DNA from: Gemmatimonadales bacterium UBA2989
Lineage (GTDB): Bacteria; Gemmatimonadota; Gemmatimonadetes; Longimicrobiales; Gaopeijiaceae
DNA: 64,000 bases
Assembly (NCBI GenBank): GCA_002346625.1
Contig: DEAF01000010.1
Coordinates: 1-64,000, forward strand
Direction: 5' to 3'
Part shown: positions 19,666-29,553 of the stretch, one piece after another
How the letters are laid out: the number at the start of each line of letters is the position of its first letter
How positions within the stretch are numbered: the stretch's first letter is position 1
Notes under the pieces: model-generated
Told to the model about the DNA's origin: nothing
Databases searched by the model: none
Seen by the model: the letters and a program-made list of their open reading frames with translations, nothing else
Program-made: the position numbers and the translations under genes

Positions 19666-21228
19666 ATGTATGATCCTCTACGCAAAAAAATCAATATAGT
19701 ATTCTACTCATCAGTTGCCTGTTTGCTGGGGCTAGGTATCGCTTCAGGTATAGGATGGACAAGCAATACATATTCCATGCCTGCCATAGATACCCAACCA
19801 CAGGTTCCTATAGAGTCTGTTAAGCCTGCAATGGATCTCAGCGATGCATTCATAAACGTAGCTGGAATAGTAACTCCCGCAGTAGTAAGGATTGAGGCAA
19901 GACGACAAGCTCAAGTTGATCAATCTCCTAACCAACTGTTCAGGAATTTCCCAGAGTTCAGAAACTTTCCAGATCAGAACCCCCAGGATCGACCTGATTT
20001 AATATCTGGAGGAAGTGGATTTATTGTTTCCTCTGATGGATATATCCTTACCAACAATCATGTTGTTGCAGACGCCAGTGCTCTGACAGTATTCCTGCAA
20101 GACAGAAGATCTTTCTCCGCGGAGCTAATAGGTCGAGATCCATTCACAGATGTAGCGGTAATTAAGATTGATGCTGATGACCTAACCAAACTTAATCTTG
20201 GAAGCTCAGACGATCTCCGTGTGGGTGAGTGGATCATCGCAATCGGCAATCCGGGATTCGGTGGAACCAGCCACCCCCTAGACTATACGGTGACCGTAGG
20301 AATTGTAAGTGCCCTCGGCAGACCTTTACAGTTACTGCAACGAGAACTGTACAGAGATCAAGAGACCCGGGAATCTAGAGGGTTCGCCATCGAAGACTTC
20401 ATCCAGACAGATGCCGTTATTAATCCAGGCAATTCGGGCGGACCTATGGTAAATCTAAGAGGTCAAGTGGTTGGTATAAATTCGGCCATAGCAAGTAGAA
20501 CTGGATTCTATCAAGGATATGGTTTCGCGATCCCAATTGACCTTGCCCAGAGGGTCATGGAAGATTTGGTCGAATATGGAAAAGTACGCAGAGCATGGTT
20601 GGGTGTAGCTATGACCGGTGTTGACGCTGTGTCCGCCGAAAGCTATGGCTTACCTACTGTTTCTGGAGTTGAGGTGACAATGATCACCAAAGGAGGACCA
20701 GCTGAAGATTATGGGATCATGCCCTATGACGTTATCGTAGCTATTGATGATCAACCCATAGGCCGAACTGGCCAACTGCAACAGAGCATAGCACGAAAGC
20801 GACCAGGAGATAGTATCGATGTTACGGTATACCGTAACCGTAAACGTCTAACCATCAATATTCGCCTAGGTGAGGCTCCCTTAAGCAGTGAAGTATCAAC
20901 AGCATCACTATCCCCAGTAGAAGACGAAGAACGTATGGATCAGAAACTTGGTCTACGCATCGAGAATATGACCCGTGAATTCGCAGCGGAATATGGATAC
21001 CAAGAGATTCAAGGTGCCGTCATAACAAATGTCCAAGTTAACGGTCCTGCAGGACGGAGAGGATTACTTCCTGGCTATAAAGTCCTCGAGATAAATAGAC
21101 AACTTGTAGAAGATGCGGACGATGCCCAACTTATAATGGCCAAAGTGAACTCAGGAGAAATAGTAACTCTTCGTGTGCAAAGTTCTAACAGTCAACCGCA
21201 GGTTTTCCATATTCGTATTCCTGACTGA
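19666..21228 (+). CDS. Periplasmic HtrA/DegP-type serine protease with two PDZ domains
   Basis: A 520-residue protein: an N-terminal membrane segment or signal (about 10-28), a trypsin-like domain with His132 (NNHVV), Asp162 (FTDVAV) and Ser257 (NPGNSGGP), then two PDZ domains (about 295-385 and 415-515). Such proteases degrade or refold damaged envelope proteins. The long insert rich in Asn, Phe and Pro near 88-108 corresponds to the variable loop preceding strand 3. It lies between dnaK and the tig-clp-lon cluster, so a run of proteostasis genes is present here. No sigma-E-type promoter was recognised. Confidence 0.93.
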   Translation: MYDPLRKKINIVFYSSVACLLGLGIASGIGWTSNTYSMPAIDTQPQVPIESVKPAMDLSDAFINVAGIVTPAVVRIEARRQAQVDQSPNQLFRNFPEFRNFPDQNPQDRPDLISGGSGFIVSSDGYILTNNHVVADASALTVFLQDRRSFSAELIGRDPFTDVAVIKIDADDLTKLNLGSSDDLRVGEWIIAIGNPGFGGTSHPLDYTVTVGIVSALGRPLQLLQRELYRDQETRESRGFAIEDFIQTDAVINPGNSGGPMVNLRGQVVGINSAIASRTGFYQGYGFAIPIDLAQRVMEDLVEYGKVRRAWLGVAMTGVDAVSAESYGLPTVSGVEVTMITKGGPAEDYGIMPYDVIVAIDDQPIGRTGQLQQSIARKRPGDSIDVTVYRNRKRLTINIRLGEAPLSSEVSTASLSPVEDEERMDQKLGLRIENMTREFAAEYGYQEIQGAVITNVQVNGPAGRRGLLPGYKVLEINRQLVEDADDAQLIMAKVNSGEIVTLRVQSSNSQPQVFHIRIPD

Positions 21229-21339
21229 TTTAACAAATTAAAAGCACAAATTCCCACAATCCTTAGTGCCATCTTAAACTTACCCTAAAAATCCCATCTG
21301 TTGATGGTGTTTTCAGGCTCGGTTATCTTTTTTGTCCAG

Positions 21340-21345
21340 TATAAT
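21340..21345 (+). promoter_or_regulatory. Candidate -10 box for tRNA-Leu
   Basis: A perfect TATAAT lies 25 bases before the first base of the tRNA, so transcription would begin near 21352. No convincing -35 box is present at the usual distance, so support is limited to the -10 match and position. Confidence 0.35.
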
Positions 21346-21369
21346 TTTGGATTATTGGCGAAATTACTG

Positions 21370-21452
21370 GCGAAAGTGGCGGAACTGGTAGACGCGCAGG
21401 ATTTAGGATCCTGTGGCTTTTTGCCGTGGGGGTTCGAGTCCCCCCTTTCGCA
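21370..21452 (+). tRNA. tRNA-Leu (anticodon UAG)
   Basis: Read from sequence: acceptor arms GCGAAAG (21370-21376) and CTTTCGC (21445-21451) with discriminator A at 21452; anticodon stem CAGGA/TCCTG around the loop TTTAGGA with anticodon TAG at 21404-21406; a long variable arm (GTGGCTTTTTGCC region), as in class II tRNAs; and a GGTTCGAGTCC T-arm. The 3' CCA is not encoded. It decodes CUN leucine codons, mainly CUA. Confidence 0.95.
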
Positions 21453-21499
21453 TATATATATAAGTATGTGAAAACTATTCTTTCAAAAGCTGACCCTAA

Positions 21500-22765
21500 A
21501 TGGATATCGACGGAACACAACTTAAAATCTCCGTAGTAGAAGGAGAGCGCTGGCGTCGTACAATGAACATTACTGTGCCAGTTGGAATGGTTAAAGCTGA
21601 AAGACTTCGTACTAAAGGAGAACTCGGCTCACGGTTAAAAATCCCTGGCTTTCGCAAGGGACGAGTGCCAGAAAACGTCGTAGAACAACGATATGGAGCT
21701 GCCTTAAATCAAAAGACACTAGATAAGCTGATCGAGATTTCATACCAGGAGGCACTCCGCCAAAACGGACTAAACCCGATCTCTGGGGGTGAAGTGGACA
21801 ATGTCCATTACAAACCAGATGAAGATCTTAAATTTTCAATCTCATTCGATGTCAAACCCGAAATTGAGATTTCCCGAATCGGTGGTTTTCGAATTGAACG
21901 TCCTGCTATCGATAATCTCGATGATAAGATACAAGACGTCCTGAAACGCCTGCAGGAACAAAGCGGTACATGGAAAGATTCGGAAAATAATAACCCAAAA
22001 GACGGCAATCTAGTAAATGTTGATATAGAAAAGATTGGCGATGACAACAATGAAGAAACACACCCATATGAATTTGTACTCGGAAAAGGAGAAGCTATTC
22101 CAGACATTGAAGAGGCCATAAAGTCTCTAGATACTGGAACACACGGAGAGTTTGTGGTCAAATTCCCAGAGGATTTTCCGAAGGAAGAACGACAAGGCAC
22201 AGAAGAACATTTGCGTATTCACCTGAATTCAATTCAAAACCTAGAGCTTCCGGATATAAACGAAGATTTTGCTCGTAAAATAGGAGATTTCGAGGGATTG
22301 GATGACCTTTCAGAAAAGATCAGGTCTGACCTCCAGAGCGAGGCTGAAAATCAGGCTGAAAGTGTAGTGCGGAGCAAACTTCTTGACTCAATACTTGAAG
22401 CAAATCCCTTTACTGTACCAGCATCTATGGTCGACCGTTATATAGAATCACTGATCGGAACTACAGAGGAAAAATCTCCTGATAAGTGGCAAGAAGAAGC
22501 AATAGAAAAAATAAGACCTCAAGCCGAACTAACAGTAAAGCGTATCTTAGTGGTCGACACGTTATCCGATATTCAAGGACTCCACGCAACCGAAGAAGAT
22601 ATCAATTATCGCATCGATGAGATTGCAGAAAAAAGTGGAGAGAACAGAGCTAAGGTCTATGCCAATATTGAAAAAAATGAGAGGATGAGAGCACTGGGGA
22701 GAGAGATCACTGAACAAAAGGTGTTCGAATTCTTAAAAGAACAATCAGAGATTATAGATAACTGA
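21500..22765 (+). CDS. tig: Trigger factor
   Basis: A 421-residue ribosome-bound chaperone. The N-terminal ribosome-binding domain carries a form of the GFRKGRVPENVV loop (about 52-63), the middle peptidyl-prolyl isomerase domain spans about 160-240 (VLGKGEAIPDIEEAI), and the C-terminal helical chaperone arms follow. I kept the ATG at 21500 because the first 25 residues match the usual trigger-factor start, although no clear ribosome binding site precedes it. It heads a tig-clpP-clpX-lon-engB cluster. Confidence 0.95.
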   Translation: MDIDGTQLKISVVEGERWRRTMNITVPVGMVKAERLRTKGELGSRLKIPGFRKGRVPENVVEQRYGAALNQKTLDKLIEISYQEALRQNGLNPISGGEVDNVHYKPDEDLKFSISFDVKPEIEISRIGGFRIERPAIDNLDDKIQDVLKRLQEQSGTWKDSENNNPKDGNLVNVDIEKIGDDNNEETHPYEFVLGKGEAIPDIEEAIKSLDTGTHGEFVVKFPEDFPKEERQGTEEHLRIHLNSIQNLELPDINEDFARKIGDFEGLDDLSEKIRSDLQSEAENQAESVVRSKLLDSILEANPFTVPASMVDRYIESLIGTTEEKSPDKWQEEAIEKIRPQAELTVKRILVVDTLSDIQGLHATEEDINYRIDEIAEKSGENRAKVYANIEKNERMRALGREITEQKVFEFLKEQSEIIDN

Positions 22766-22794
22766 GTATACAGAGAATGGAGTAAGTATAGCCA

Positions 22795-23454
22795 ATGCCA
22801 ATCTATCCACCATATGTGATCGAGAGAACTAATCGCGGAGAGCGTAGCTATGACATTTTTAGCCGCCTCCTAATGGACCGCATTATCTTTCTTGGTACAC
22901 CAATCGACGACAACGTAGCCAATATCATCGTTGCCCAACTTTTATTTCTGGATGCTGAAGATCCAGAACGAGAGATATATCTTTATGTGAATTCACCTGG
23001 GGGTGGTATATACGCAGGATTGGCTATTTACGACACAATACAACATATGCGTGCACCAGTCTCTACGTTTGCAGTTGGCATCGCAGCATCTATGGCGGCA
23101 GTATTGGTAGCTTCGGGGGAAAAAGGGAAACGCAGTGCTCTCCCTAACTCTCGCTTTATGATACATCAGCCTTCTGGGGGATCTCATGGCACAGCAGCTG
23201 ACATTGAGATAGCTGCCAAAGAGATTCTATACACCAGACAACAGCTTAATCAGATACTATACAAACATACTGGACAACCTATAGAACGTATCGAAGATGA
23301 TGTTGATCGAGATCGCTTTATGAGTCCAGAAGAAGCAGTAGAGTACGGATTGATTGACCGGATTCTTGAAGGCCCCATTACGAATACGAACAATTCTCGT
23401 CCCAAAGACTCTCATACAAAGGTTGATGACACAGATAAGACAGACGAAGATTAG
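22795..23454 (+). CDS. clpP: ATP-dependent Clp protease proteolytic subunit
   Basis: A 219-residue ClpP with the catalytic Ser99 (GIAASMAA), His124 (FMIHQPSGG) and the Asp of the DDVDRDRFM segment near 169. The N-terminal [20 protein letters not shown] stretch is the usual axial-loop and processing region. It forms the 14-mer barrel that degrades proteins unfolded by ClpX, encoded 29 bases downstream. The C-terminal 20 residues are an acidic, polar tail slightly longer than in E. coli. Confidence 0.97.
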   Translation: MPIYPPYVIERTNRGERSYDIFSRLLMDRIIFLGTPIDDNVANIIVAQLLFLDAEDPEREIYLYVNSPGGGIYAGLAIYDTIQHMRAPVSTFAVGIAASMAAVLVASGEKGKRSALPNSRFMIHQPSGGSHGTAADIEIAAKEILYTRQQLNQILYKHTGQPIERIEDDVDRDRFMSPEEAVEYGLIDRILEGPITNTNNSRPKDSHTKVDDTDKTDED

Positions 23455-23483
23455 AACAACCCAATACTAAAAAGGAAATCAAG

Positions 23484-24716
23484 ATGTCTAGTGAAGATCA
23501 GCTACGTTGTAATTTCTGTGGAAAGTCTAAGGAGAGCGTAAAGAAGTTTATCTCCGGACCGTCTGTCTACATTTGTAATGAGTGTATATCACTATGTAAC
23601 GAAATATTAGCAGAAGAAGAAGAAAGAGAAACCGCAGAAAATTTAGTCCCTACTCTAAAACCACAAGAAATCAAAGAAATACTAGATCAATATGTAATCG
23701 GCCAAGAACTTGCCAAACGCGCTCTATCAGTAGCTGTCTACAACCACTATAAGAGAGTTAATAATCAGGGTGTTATCAAAGAAGTAGAAATTGACAAATC
23801 AAACATCCTTTTCATAGGACCAACAGGAGTAGGCAAAACTCTGCTCGCCCAAACTCTCGCACGGATCTTAAATGTACCTTTTACTATCGCTGATGCCACA
23901 ACCCTTACAGAAGCTGGATATGTGGGCGAAGACGTTGAAAATATACTATTCCGACTTCTACAATCTGCTAATTTCAATGTAAATGAGTGTGAGCGTGGAA
24001 TAGTTTACATAGATGAAATGGACAAAATTGCTCGCAAATCTGAAAATCCTTCGATTACAAGAGATGTGTCTGGCGAAGGTGTGCAACAAGCACTGCTCAA
24101 GATTTTAGAAGGTACGATAGCATCAGTGCCACCTCAGGGCGGCCGCAAGCATCCACAGCAGGAATACATACAGATAGACACGCGTAAAATCCTTTTTATC
24201 TGCGGAGGTGCATTCGACGGCTTAGAAGAAATAGTAGAAAGACGCCTCGGCAAGAGACGTATCGGCTTCGGAGAGAAATCATCTGGGGATAAACAAAAAG
24301 AAATTCTCCGCCACTTAGAACCTGAAGATCTCCAGAGGTTTGGACTAATACCTGAACTAGTAGGGCGACTTCCAGTAACAGTACACCTGAATGACTTGGA
24401 CGAAGAATCCCTTATAAGAATACTCATAGAGCCTAAGAATTCTCTTGTAAAACAGTACGAAAAAATGTTCGAACTGGAAAACGTAGGACTTACTTTCGAC
24501 AAAAATGCACTTCGTAGAATAGCTATTAAAACTATGGACCGTGGAACTGGTGCACGCGGACTACGCTCAGTAATCGAAAACTTCATGCGTGACATAATGT
24601 TCGAAATTCCATCTCGTTCAGATATACGAGAGGTCGTGATCACGCCCGATTCAGTAGATCAAAAAGTGCCACCTCTTTTCTTGCTATCTCCTGAAGAAGA
24701 AAAAAAAGAAGCCTGA
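23484..24716 (+). CDS. clpX: ATP-dependent Clp protease ATP-binding subunit ClpX
   Basis: A 410-residue AAA+ unfoldase. The N-terminal zinc-binding domain has Cys9, Cys12, Cys31 and Cys34. Walker A GPTGVGKT lies near 111-118, the VGEDVENI pore region and Walker [11 protein letters not shown] follow, and the RIGFGEK segment typical of ClpP-binding loops is present. An AAGGAAATC sequence precedes the start. It selects and unfolds substrates for ClpP. Confidence 0.97.
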   Translation: MSSEDQLRCNFCGKSKESVKKFISGPSVYICNECISLCNEILAEEEERETAENLVPTLKPQEIKEILDQYVIGQELAKRALSVAVYNHYKRVNNQGVIKEVEIDKSNILFIGPTGVGKTLLAQTLARILNVPFTIADATTLTEAGYVGEDVENILFRLLQSANFNVNECERGIVYIDEMDKIARKSENPSITRDVSGEGVQQALLKILEGTIASVPPQGGRKHPQQEYIQIDTRKILFICGGAFDGLEEIVERRLGKRRIGFGEKSSGDKQKEILRHLEPEDLQRFGLIPELVGRLPVTVHLNDLDEESLIRILIEPKNSLVKQYEKMFELENVGLTFDKNALRRIAIKTMDRGTGARGLRSVIENFMRDIMFEIPSRSDIREVVITPDSVDQKVPPLFLLSPEEEKKEA

Positions 24717-24793
24717 TAGATAATAATATTCTAGTAGGGTAACCCTTCCCCACATGTGTTTCTAGGACTAGGATAGCAGACAAGCATCAAATA

Positions 24794-24824
24794 TTGAGTC
24801 TGTAATACCTAAATAATCTATAAT
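24794..24824 (+). promoter_or_regulatory. Possible sigma-70 promoter just upstream of lon
   Basis: TTGAGT (24794-24799) and TATAAT (24819-24824) with a 19-base spacer, longer than the optimal 17. If used, transcription would begin about six bases before the lon ATG, giving an almost leaderless mRNA. No Shine-Dalgarno sequence is seen before lon, which is consistent but not proof. Confidence 0.3.
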
Positions 24825-24836
24825 GCAAAGAGTCTA

Positions 24837-27257
24837 ATGCCCACGTTAATAAGGGTTGACCAAAATTACAAAATTCCAGAACAAATCCCCGTAGTAGCTT
24901 TAAGGGATTTAGTATTCTTTCCCTATATGGTTCTACCTCTACTTATTGGCCGTCCCAAATCTTTAGCTGCTTTGGAGGATGCCGAATCTGGTGATGGTTA
25001 TATGCTTCTACTATCCCAAAAAGATGTCCAGGTGGAGGATCCAACATGGAAAGACATATATAGTGTTGGTACAATTACAAAAGTCCTCCAAATATCTAGA
25101 ATTCACGAGGAAAATACACGTGTAGTACTCGAAGGCATCGGTCGAGTTAAAGTAGATAAATTCCTGTCATCCGAACCTAGCCTCAAAGCATTAATTGAAC
25201 CTTTTGTGCCCGAAGAAAGAGATACAAATAAAGAATCTAAAAAGAGTGAAACACTAGTTCGAAGCGTTGTAAGATTATTCAATCAGTATGTACAGCTCAG
25301 CGATCGCCTTCCAGATGAACTGCTAGGATCTATATCGATGGAAGGAGATCGGATTCGCATGGCACATATGATATCCGGACACATTCTCATTCCTCCAAGT
25401 GAGAAGCAGGAACTACTCGAGGCACCCAATTTCACAACTTATTTCGAACTCATCAAAGAAATTTTAATCCGTGAGCTAGAGATCCTACGCATTGAAGACA
25501 ATCTCGATGCTCAGATTCAAATGCAAATGGATTCAGATCACCGTCAGTCATACCTACAAGCACAAATGAAGGCTATTCAGGATGAGTTGGGATCAAGTAG
25601 CAGTGACGAATGGTCAGACCTATCTACTAAGCTAGTTTCGACTAAACTGCCACAACATGTTCAAGAGCGTGCTGAAAGTGACTTACGCCGACTGAAAAAA
25701 ATGAACCCCGTATCTCCCGAAGCATCTGTAATTAGAACATATCTCGATTGGATCCTAGGGCTTCCGTGGAACGAACGGAGAGAAGATAATCTTGATGTTG
25801 AACATGCAGCTGGGGTTCTAGATCATGCTCATCACGGCCTTAACGAAGTCAAGGAACGCATATTAGATCACATTGCTGTCCTATCACTCGTGGACGAGCT
25901 AAAGGGACCGATTCTCTGCTTAGTAGGGCCTCCAGGAGTTGGTAAAACTTCACTTGGAAACAGTATAGCCAAAGCACTGGGAAGGGAGTTCATACGTATA
26001 AGTTTAGGCGGTGTTCGTGACGAGGCAGAGATTAGGGGTCATCGACGTACGTACGTTGGAGCACTCCCCGGTAGAATTATCCAAGGCATGAAACGCAGTG
26101 GCACAGTAAACCCGGTTTTTATGCTGGATGAAGTAGATAAATTAGCTCATGATTTTCACGGAGACCCTGGTGCTGCCTTACTTGAAGTTCTCGATCCAGA
26201 ACAGAATAAAAATTTCACAGATAACTATCTAGAACTGGAATATGACCTTTCCGATGTATTCTTTGTGGCGACAGCTAACACAATATCCGGGATTCCAAAC
26301 CCACTTCGTGACCGTATGGAGATTATTCGTCTGCCAGGTTATCTAGATACAGAGAAACTGGCTATCGGCCTACGTTTTATCTGGCCTCATCAGGCAAGAC
26401 GTCATGGACTGGATCCTGAAAAAATATCACTCACAAAAGAAGCTATTAAAGAGATAATAACCCTGTTTACCCGTGAAGCAGGTGTGAGAGAATTAGATCG
26501 TCGTATATCTCATGTTGCTCGGAAACTGGCTCGCAGGCAATCCCATAGAAATATGGTAATAGATAAATCTATAGAAATTTGCACAGGTGACCTCAAAGAA
26601 CTTTTAGGACCACCCCGTTATCTGGCCCGTAACAAAGAAGGTGAAGAGAAAAGCTATGGAATTGCAAACGGACTAGCTTGGACTGAAGCCGGAGGTGAAG
26701 TATTAGACGTGGAAGTAGCTGTCATTCCTGGAAGCGGTCAAATACAGCTTACAGGAACCTTAGGTGACATTATGAAAGAATCTGCATTCGCTGCAGTCAC
26801 TTATGCTCGTTCTAGAGCAACCCGGATAGGATTGAATCCTAATTTTCACAAAGACGTGGACATACATATACACATACCCGAAGGAGCTACTCCTAAAGAT
26901 GGTCCTTCTGCCGGCATAACTATCGCCACTGCATTGATATCTGCTCTCACCGGAAGTTTTTCACACAGTGATATTGCCATGACCGGAGAAATCACATTAC
27001 GAGGACGGATCCTGCCCGTGGGTGGAATCAAGGAGAAAGTTGTAGCTGCACTACGTGAAGGACTTAAAAAAGTTATTTTGCCATCTGGGAATTTAGTCGA
27101 AATTGAAACATTGCCTGATGAGATTATTAATAGTATAGAATTCGTTGCCGTAAAAACGATGGATGAGGTTCTTATCGAAGCCCTGTCTCCACTTCCAGAA
27201 TTCTCTATAGGTCTTATGGATAACGAAGAGGCCCTGCGTACTCAACTCTCACAGTAA
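24837..27257 (+). CDS. lon: ATP-dependent protease Lon
   Basis: An 806-residue Lon protease. The N-terminal substrate-binding domain covers about 1-210, the AAA+ module has Walker A GPPGVGKT near 364-371 and Walker B VFMLDEVDKL, and the C-terminal protease domain has the Ser of PKDGPSAGIT and the Lys of GGIKEKVVAA that form the Ser-Lys dyad. It degrades misfolded and regulatory proteins. It is 120 bases after clpX, with a possible own promoter, and one base before engB. Confidence 0.97.
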   Translation: MPTLIRVDQNYKIPEQIPVVALRDLVFFPYMVLPLLIGRPKSLAALEDAESGDGYMLLLSQKDVQVEDPTWKDIYSVGTITKVLQISRIHEENTRVVLEGIGRVKVDKFLSSEPSLKALIEPFVPEERDTNKESKKSETLVRSVVRLFNQYVQLSDRLPDELLGSISMEGDRIRMAHMISGHILIPPSEKQELLEAPNFTTYFELIKEILIRELEILRIEDNLDAQIQMQMDSDHRQSYLQAQMKAIQDELGSSSSDEWSDLSTKLVSTKLPQHVQERAESDLRRLKKMNPVSPEASVIRTYLDWILGLPWNERREDNLDVEHAAGVLDHAHHGLNEVKERILDHIAVLSLVDELKGPILCLVGPPGVGKTSLGNSIAKALGREFIRISLGGVRDEAEIRGHRRTYVGALPGRIIQGMKRSGTVNPVFMLDEVDKLAHDFHGDPGAALLEVLDPEQNKNFTDNYLELEYDLSDVFFVATANTISGIPNPLRDRMEIIRLPGYLDTEKLAIGLRFIWPHQARRHGLDPEKISLTKEAIKEIITLFTREAGVRELDRRISHVARKLARRQSHRNMVIDKSIEICTGDLKELLGPPRYLARNKEGEEKSYGIANGLAWTEAGGEVLDVEVAVIPGSGQIQLTGTLGDIMKESAFAAVTYARSRATRIGLNPNFHKDVDIHIHIPEGATPKDGPSAGITIATALISALTGSFSHSDIAMTGEITLRGRILPVGGIKEKVVAALREGLKKVILPSGNLVEIETLPDEIINSIEFVAVKTMDEVLIEALSPLPEFSIGLMDNEEALRTQLSQ

Positions 27258-27258
27258 T

Positions 27259-27873
27259 ATGAAGATCAGCACAGTAGATTTCGCGAAGAGCCTTTACACA
27301 CAAGGAGAAAATGTCCCCAGTGATTTTCCACAGGTAGCATTCTCTGGAAGATCCAACGTTGGGAAATCTTCGCTGATAAACGTCCTCCTCCAACGAACAC
27401 GAAAGAAGTTGGCTCGTGTATCATCAACACCAGGCAAAACACAATCTCTGAATTTTTATCTAGTTAACAACCACTTCTTTCTAGTTGATCTCCCAGGATT
27501 TGGTTACGCAAAAATATCTGTAAGCATTAGGGATTCTTGGAAGATTATGATCGAACAATATCTACAAGAGGAACAGATGTTAAGAGGTGTAGTCCATTTA
27601 GTAGACGCACGCCATGATCCAACAATGATGGATCAACAAATGATTTCTTTTCTGGCCACATTGAACCTGCCAACATTAGTGGTATTGACCAAGATAGATA
27701 AACTAAAAAAAACACAGCGATCGAATGTAATCACAACAGCGATTAACGACCTGCGTCTGGATGAAGATCAATTGCTTTTGTTCTCATCTAAAACTGGTGA
27801 GGGAAGAACTGAGTTGCTTGATGCACTGGAGGTTCTTGTAGGATCTAAAAATTCATACTCAAGTTCTGGGTAA
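27259..27873 (+). CDS. engB: Ribosome biogenesis GTPase EngB/YsxC
   Basis: A 204-residue GTPase with G1 GRSNVGKS at 30-37, G3 DLPGFG near 77-82, G4 TKID near 142-145 and a G5-like SSKTGEG. It assists assembly of the large ribosomal subunit. It begins one base after the lon stop, so it is co-translated with lon, and it converges with the sigma-54 activator gene; a bidirectional hairpin lies between them. Confidence 0.95.
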   Translation: MKISTVDFAKSLYTQGENVPSDFPQVAFSGRSNVGKSSLINVLLQRTRKKLARVSSTPGKTQSLNFYLVNNHFFLVDLPGFGYAKISVSIRDSWKIMIEQYLQEEQMLRGVVHLVDARHDPTMMDQQMISFLATLNLPTLVVLTKIDKLKKTQRSNVITTAINDLRLDEDQLLLFSSKTGEGRTELLDALEVLVGSKNSYSSSG

Positions 27874-27894
27874 AACATATTAGTTGCTCTTCTT

Positions 27895-27923
27895 AAACTA
27901 ATGATCTATAAAATCATTAGTTT
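27895..27923. terminator. Bidirectional intrinsic terminator between engB and the sigma-54 activator gene
   Basis: A perfect 11-bp stem: AAACTAATGAT (27895-27905), loop CTATAAA, ATCATTAGTTT (27913-27923), with TTTT ending the plus-strand side. It sits between two convergent genes and includes the TAA stop of the minus-strand gene. The U-tracts are short (three to four), so efficiency is uncertain. Confidence 0.6.
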
Positions 27924-29551
27924 TCATCGATCCCAAATTTCTTGATCTTACGGTATAGAGTACGCTCGCCAATGGCGAGCAACTCTGCCGCTTTACGCCG
28001 ATTTCCTCCTACTTTAGCCAGCGCCATAGAGATTGCTTCTCTTTCAAGGTCATCCATGGTCATTCCTGATTCATAAATAACCGAACTAGGTTGAATCACT
28101 TCTGAATCTTCAATATCGCGCGAAATCTCTGAATATGACTTATCTGTTCCTTCTGCTACCCATTCGTCTCCTAAAGATTTGTCTCGATGTCTTACCTTAA
28201 TCTCCAGATTTTCATCATCCACAGAGTAATTTTCAGTAGTAGATGAAATGACTGCATTTTTATCCCTATATAAGTCAAACTCCTTCCTAAGGTCATCTAC
28301 ATCCATACGAAGATCGACAAGGGTACGAAAAATGAACTCCAGCTCAGGTCTCAACCCTGGCCCAGTAGTAATATCAGTAGACTGAGAGCTTCCCTGATCA
28401 ATGGGTATTAGTGCACCTAAACTCTTATCTATACTGCGAATTTCCTTAGGAATATCTTTGGGTAGAACTTCTCGGCCAGGAGCTAGGACTACCATACTCT
28501 CTATAAGGTTGTGAAGCTCACGAATGTTTCCAGGCCAATGATATTCCTGTAATATCTTCATCGCCTCTGAAGAAATGCCTTCGAACGTACGATCCAGACG
28601 AGCACAGGCATCCTCAATAAAAGTTTCGACCAGAATAGGTATGTCTTCCCAGCGTTGTCGAAGCGGAGGGAGTTCAATATGGAGAACGTTTAACCGATAG
28701 TATAAATCTTTCCTGAACTGGCCTACAGATACTAGTTGCTTCAAATTTTGATTTGTAGCTGCAACTATACGAACATCAACATTAATAACAGATTCCCCAC
28801 CAACTTTATGAAACTCTTTCTGTTCCAGAACACGAAGGATTTTGGTCTGGGTGGTCAGGGGCATCTCACCAATCTCATCTAGAAATATCGTACCACCATT
28901 TGCAAGCTCAAAGAGGCCTTGCCTAGAATCAATCGCTCCGGTGAAAGACCCTTTTTCGTGACCGAAAAGTTCACTCTCTAATAACGTATCAGAAAGAGCA
29001 GCCACATTAACAGGTATAAACGGTTGATGCCTTCTAGGAGAGAGATGATGGATGCCTCGGGCAATTAGTTCTTTGCCCGTACCAGACTCTCCTGTAACAA
29101 GGACAGTAGAACTTACTGGTGCAAATTGAACTACTCTTTCCAACGCTTCCTTCATAGCATCTGTCTCACCCACAATACCGGCCATGGCTTGCAGGTTCCG
29201 ACGCTCGATAACTGAACGAGCCACAAAAACCAATTCATCAGCTCTAGTATCTGGTGTGAACACCTCTGTATACTCACTGGAAAAACTGGATATAGATTCG
29301 ACATCCTCAGTGATAGCAAAAACAGGTGCTTGGGACAAAACACGAGCTTGCTCACTAAGATCGTAGGCAGAACGAGAATCAGATTGAGCAGTGATTATTA
29401 GAAGTTGTATTGGCACTTCACTGCTTACATCTTCTCCCGGGGTCACTAGATCAACCGTATATCCAGATTCCTCTAAGACAGTTCGTATTTCTCCTGCACG
29501 CCCTAAGTCATGGGTTGATACTAAAACCCTACCTTGGATATCAGAACTCAT
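27917..29551 (-). CDS. Sigma-54-dependent transcriptional activator with degenerate receiver domain
   Basis: A 544-residue NtrC-type activator. Residues 1-120 look like a receiver fold but lack the phosphoacceptor Asp (the expected strand reads LLIITAQ) and the KP lysine (FTP instead). The AAA+ domain has Walker A GESGTGKE (154-161), GSFTGA (201-206, a variant of the sigma-54-contacting GAFTGA) and the usual DEIGEMP. A polar, acidic linker of about 125 residues (about 370-495) precedes a C-terminal Fis-type helix-turn-helix (GNRRKAAELLAIGERTLYRKI). It likely responds to a signal other than phosphorylation. Targets are unknown; no histidine kinase is adjacent. It starts three bases after the mogA stop codon. 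Confidence 0.88.
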   Translation of the reverse strand: MSSDIQGRVLVSTHDLGRAGEIRTVLEESGYTVDLVTPGEDVSSEVPIQLLIITAQSDSRSAYDLSEQARVLSQAPVFAITEDVESISSFSSEYTEVFTPDTRADELVFVARSVIERRNLQAMAGIVGETDAMKEALERVVQFAPVSSTVLVTGESGTGKELIARGIHHLSPRRHQPFIPVNVAALSDTLLESELFGHEKGSFTGAIDSRQGLFELANGGTIFLDEIGEMPLTTQTKILRVLEQKEFHKVGGESVINVDVRIVAATNQNLKQLVSVGQFRKDLYYRLNVLHIELPPLRQRWEDIPILVETFIEDACARLDRTFEGISSEAMKILQEYHWPGNIRELHNLIESMVVLAPGREVLPKDIPKEIRSIDKSLGALIPIDQGSSQSTDITTGPGLRPELEFIFRTLVDLRMDVDDLRKEFDLYRDKNAVISSTTENYSVDDENLEIKVRHRDKSLGDEWVAEGTDKSYSEISRDIEDSEVIQPSSVIYESGMTMDDLEREAISMALAKVGGNRRKAAELLAIGERTLYRKIKKFGIDEN

Positions 29552-29553
29552 CT

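Noticed and set aside
21294..21307. Hairpin CCATC-TGTT-GATGG as terminator after the DegP-type gene
   Set aside because: Five base pairs only, with a broken U-tract (TGTTTT); could be chance.
24134..24643. Open frame of 169 codons antisense to clpX
   Set aside because: It lies fully inside a conserved gene on the other strand and has Ser/Arg-rich shadow composition.
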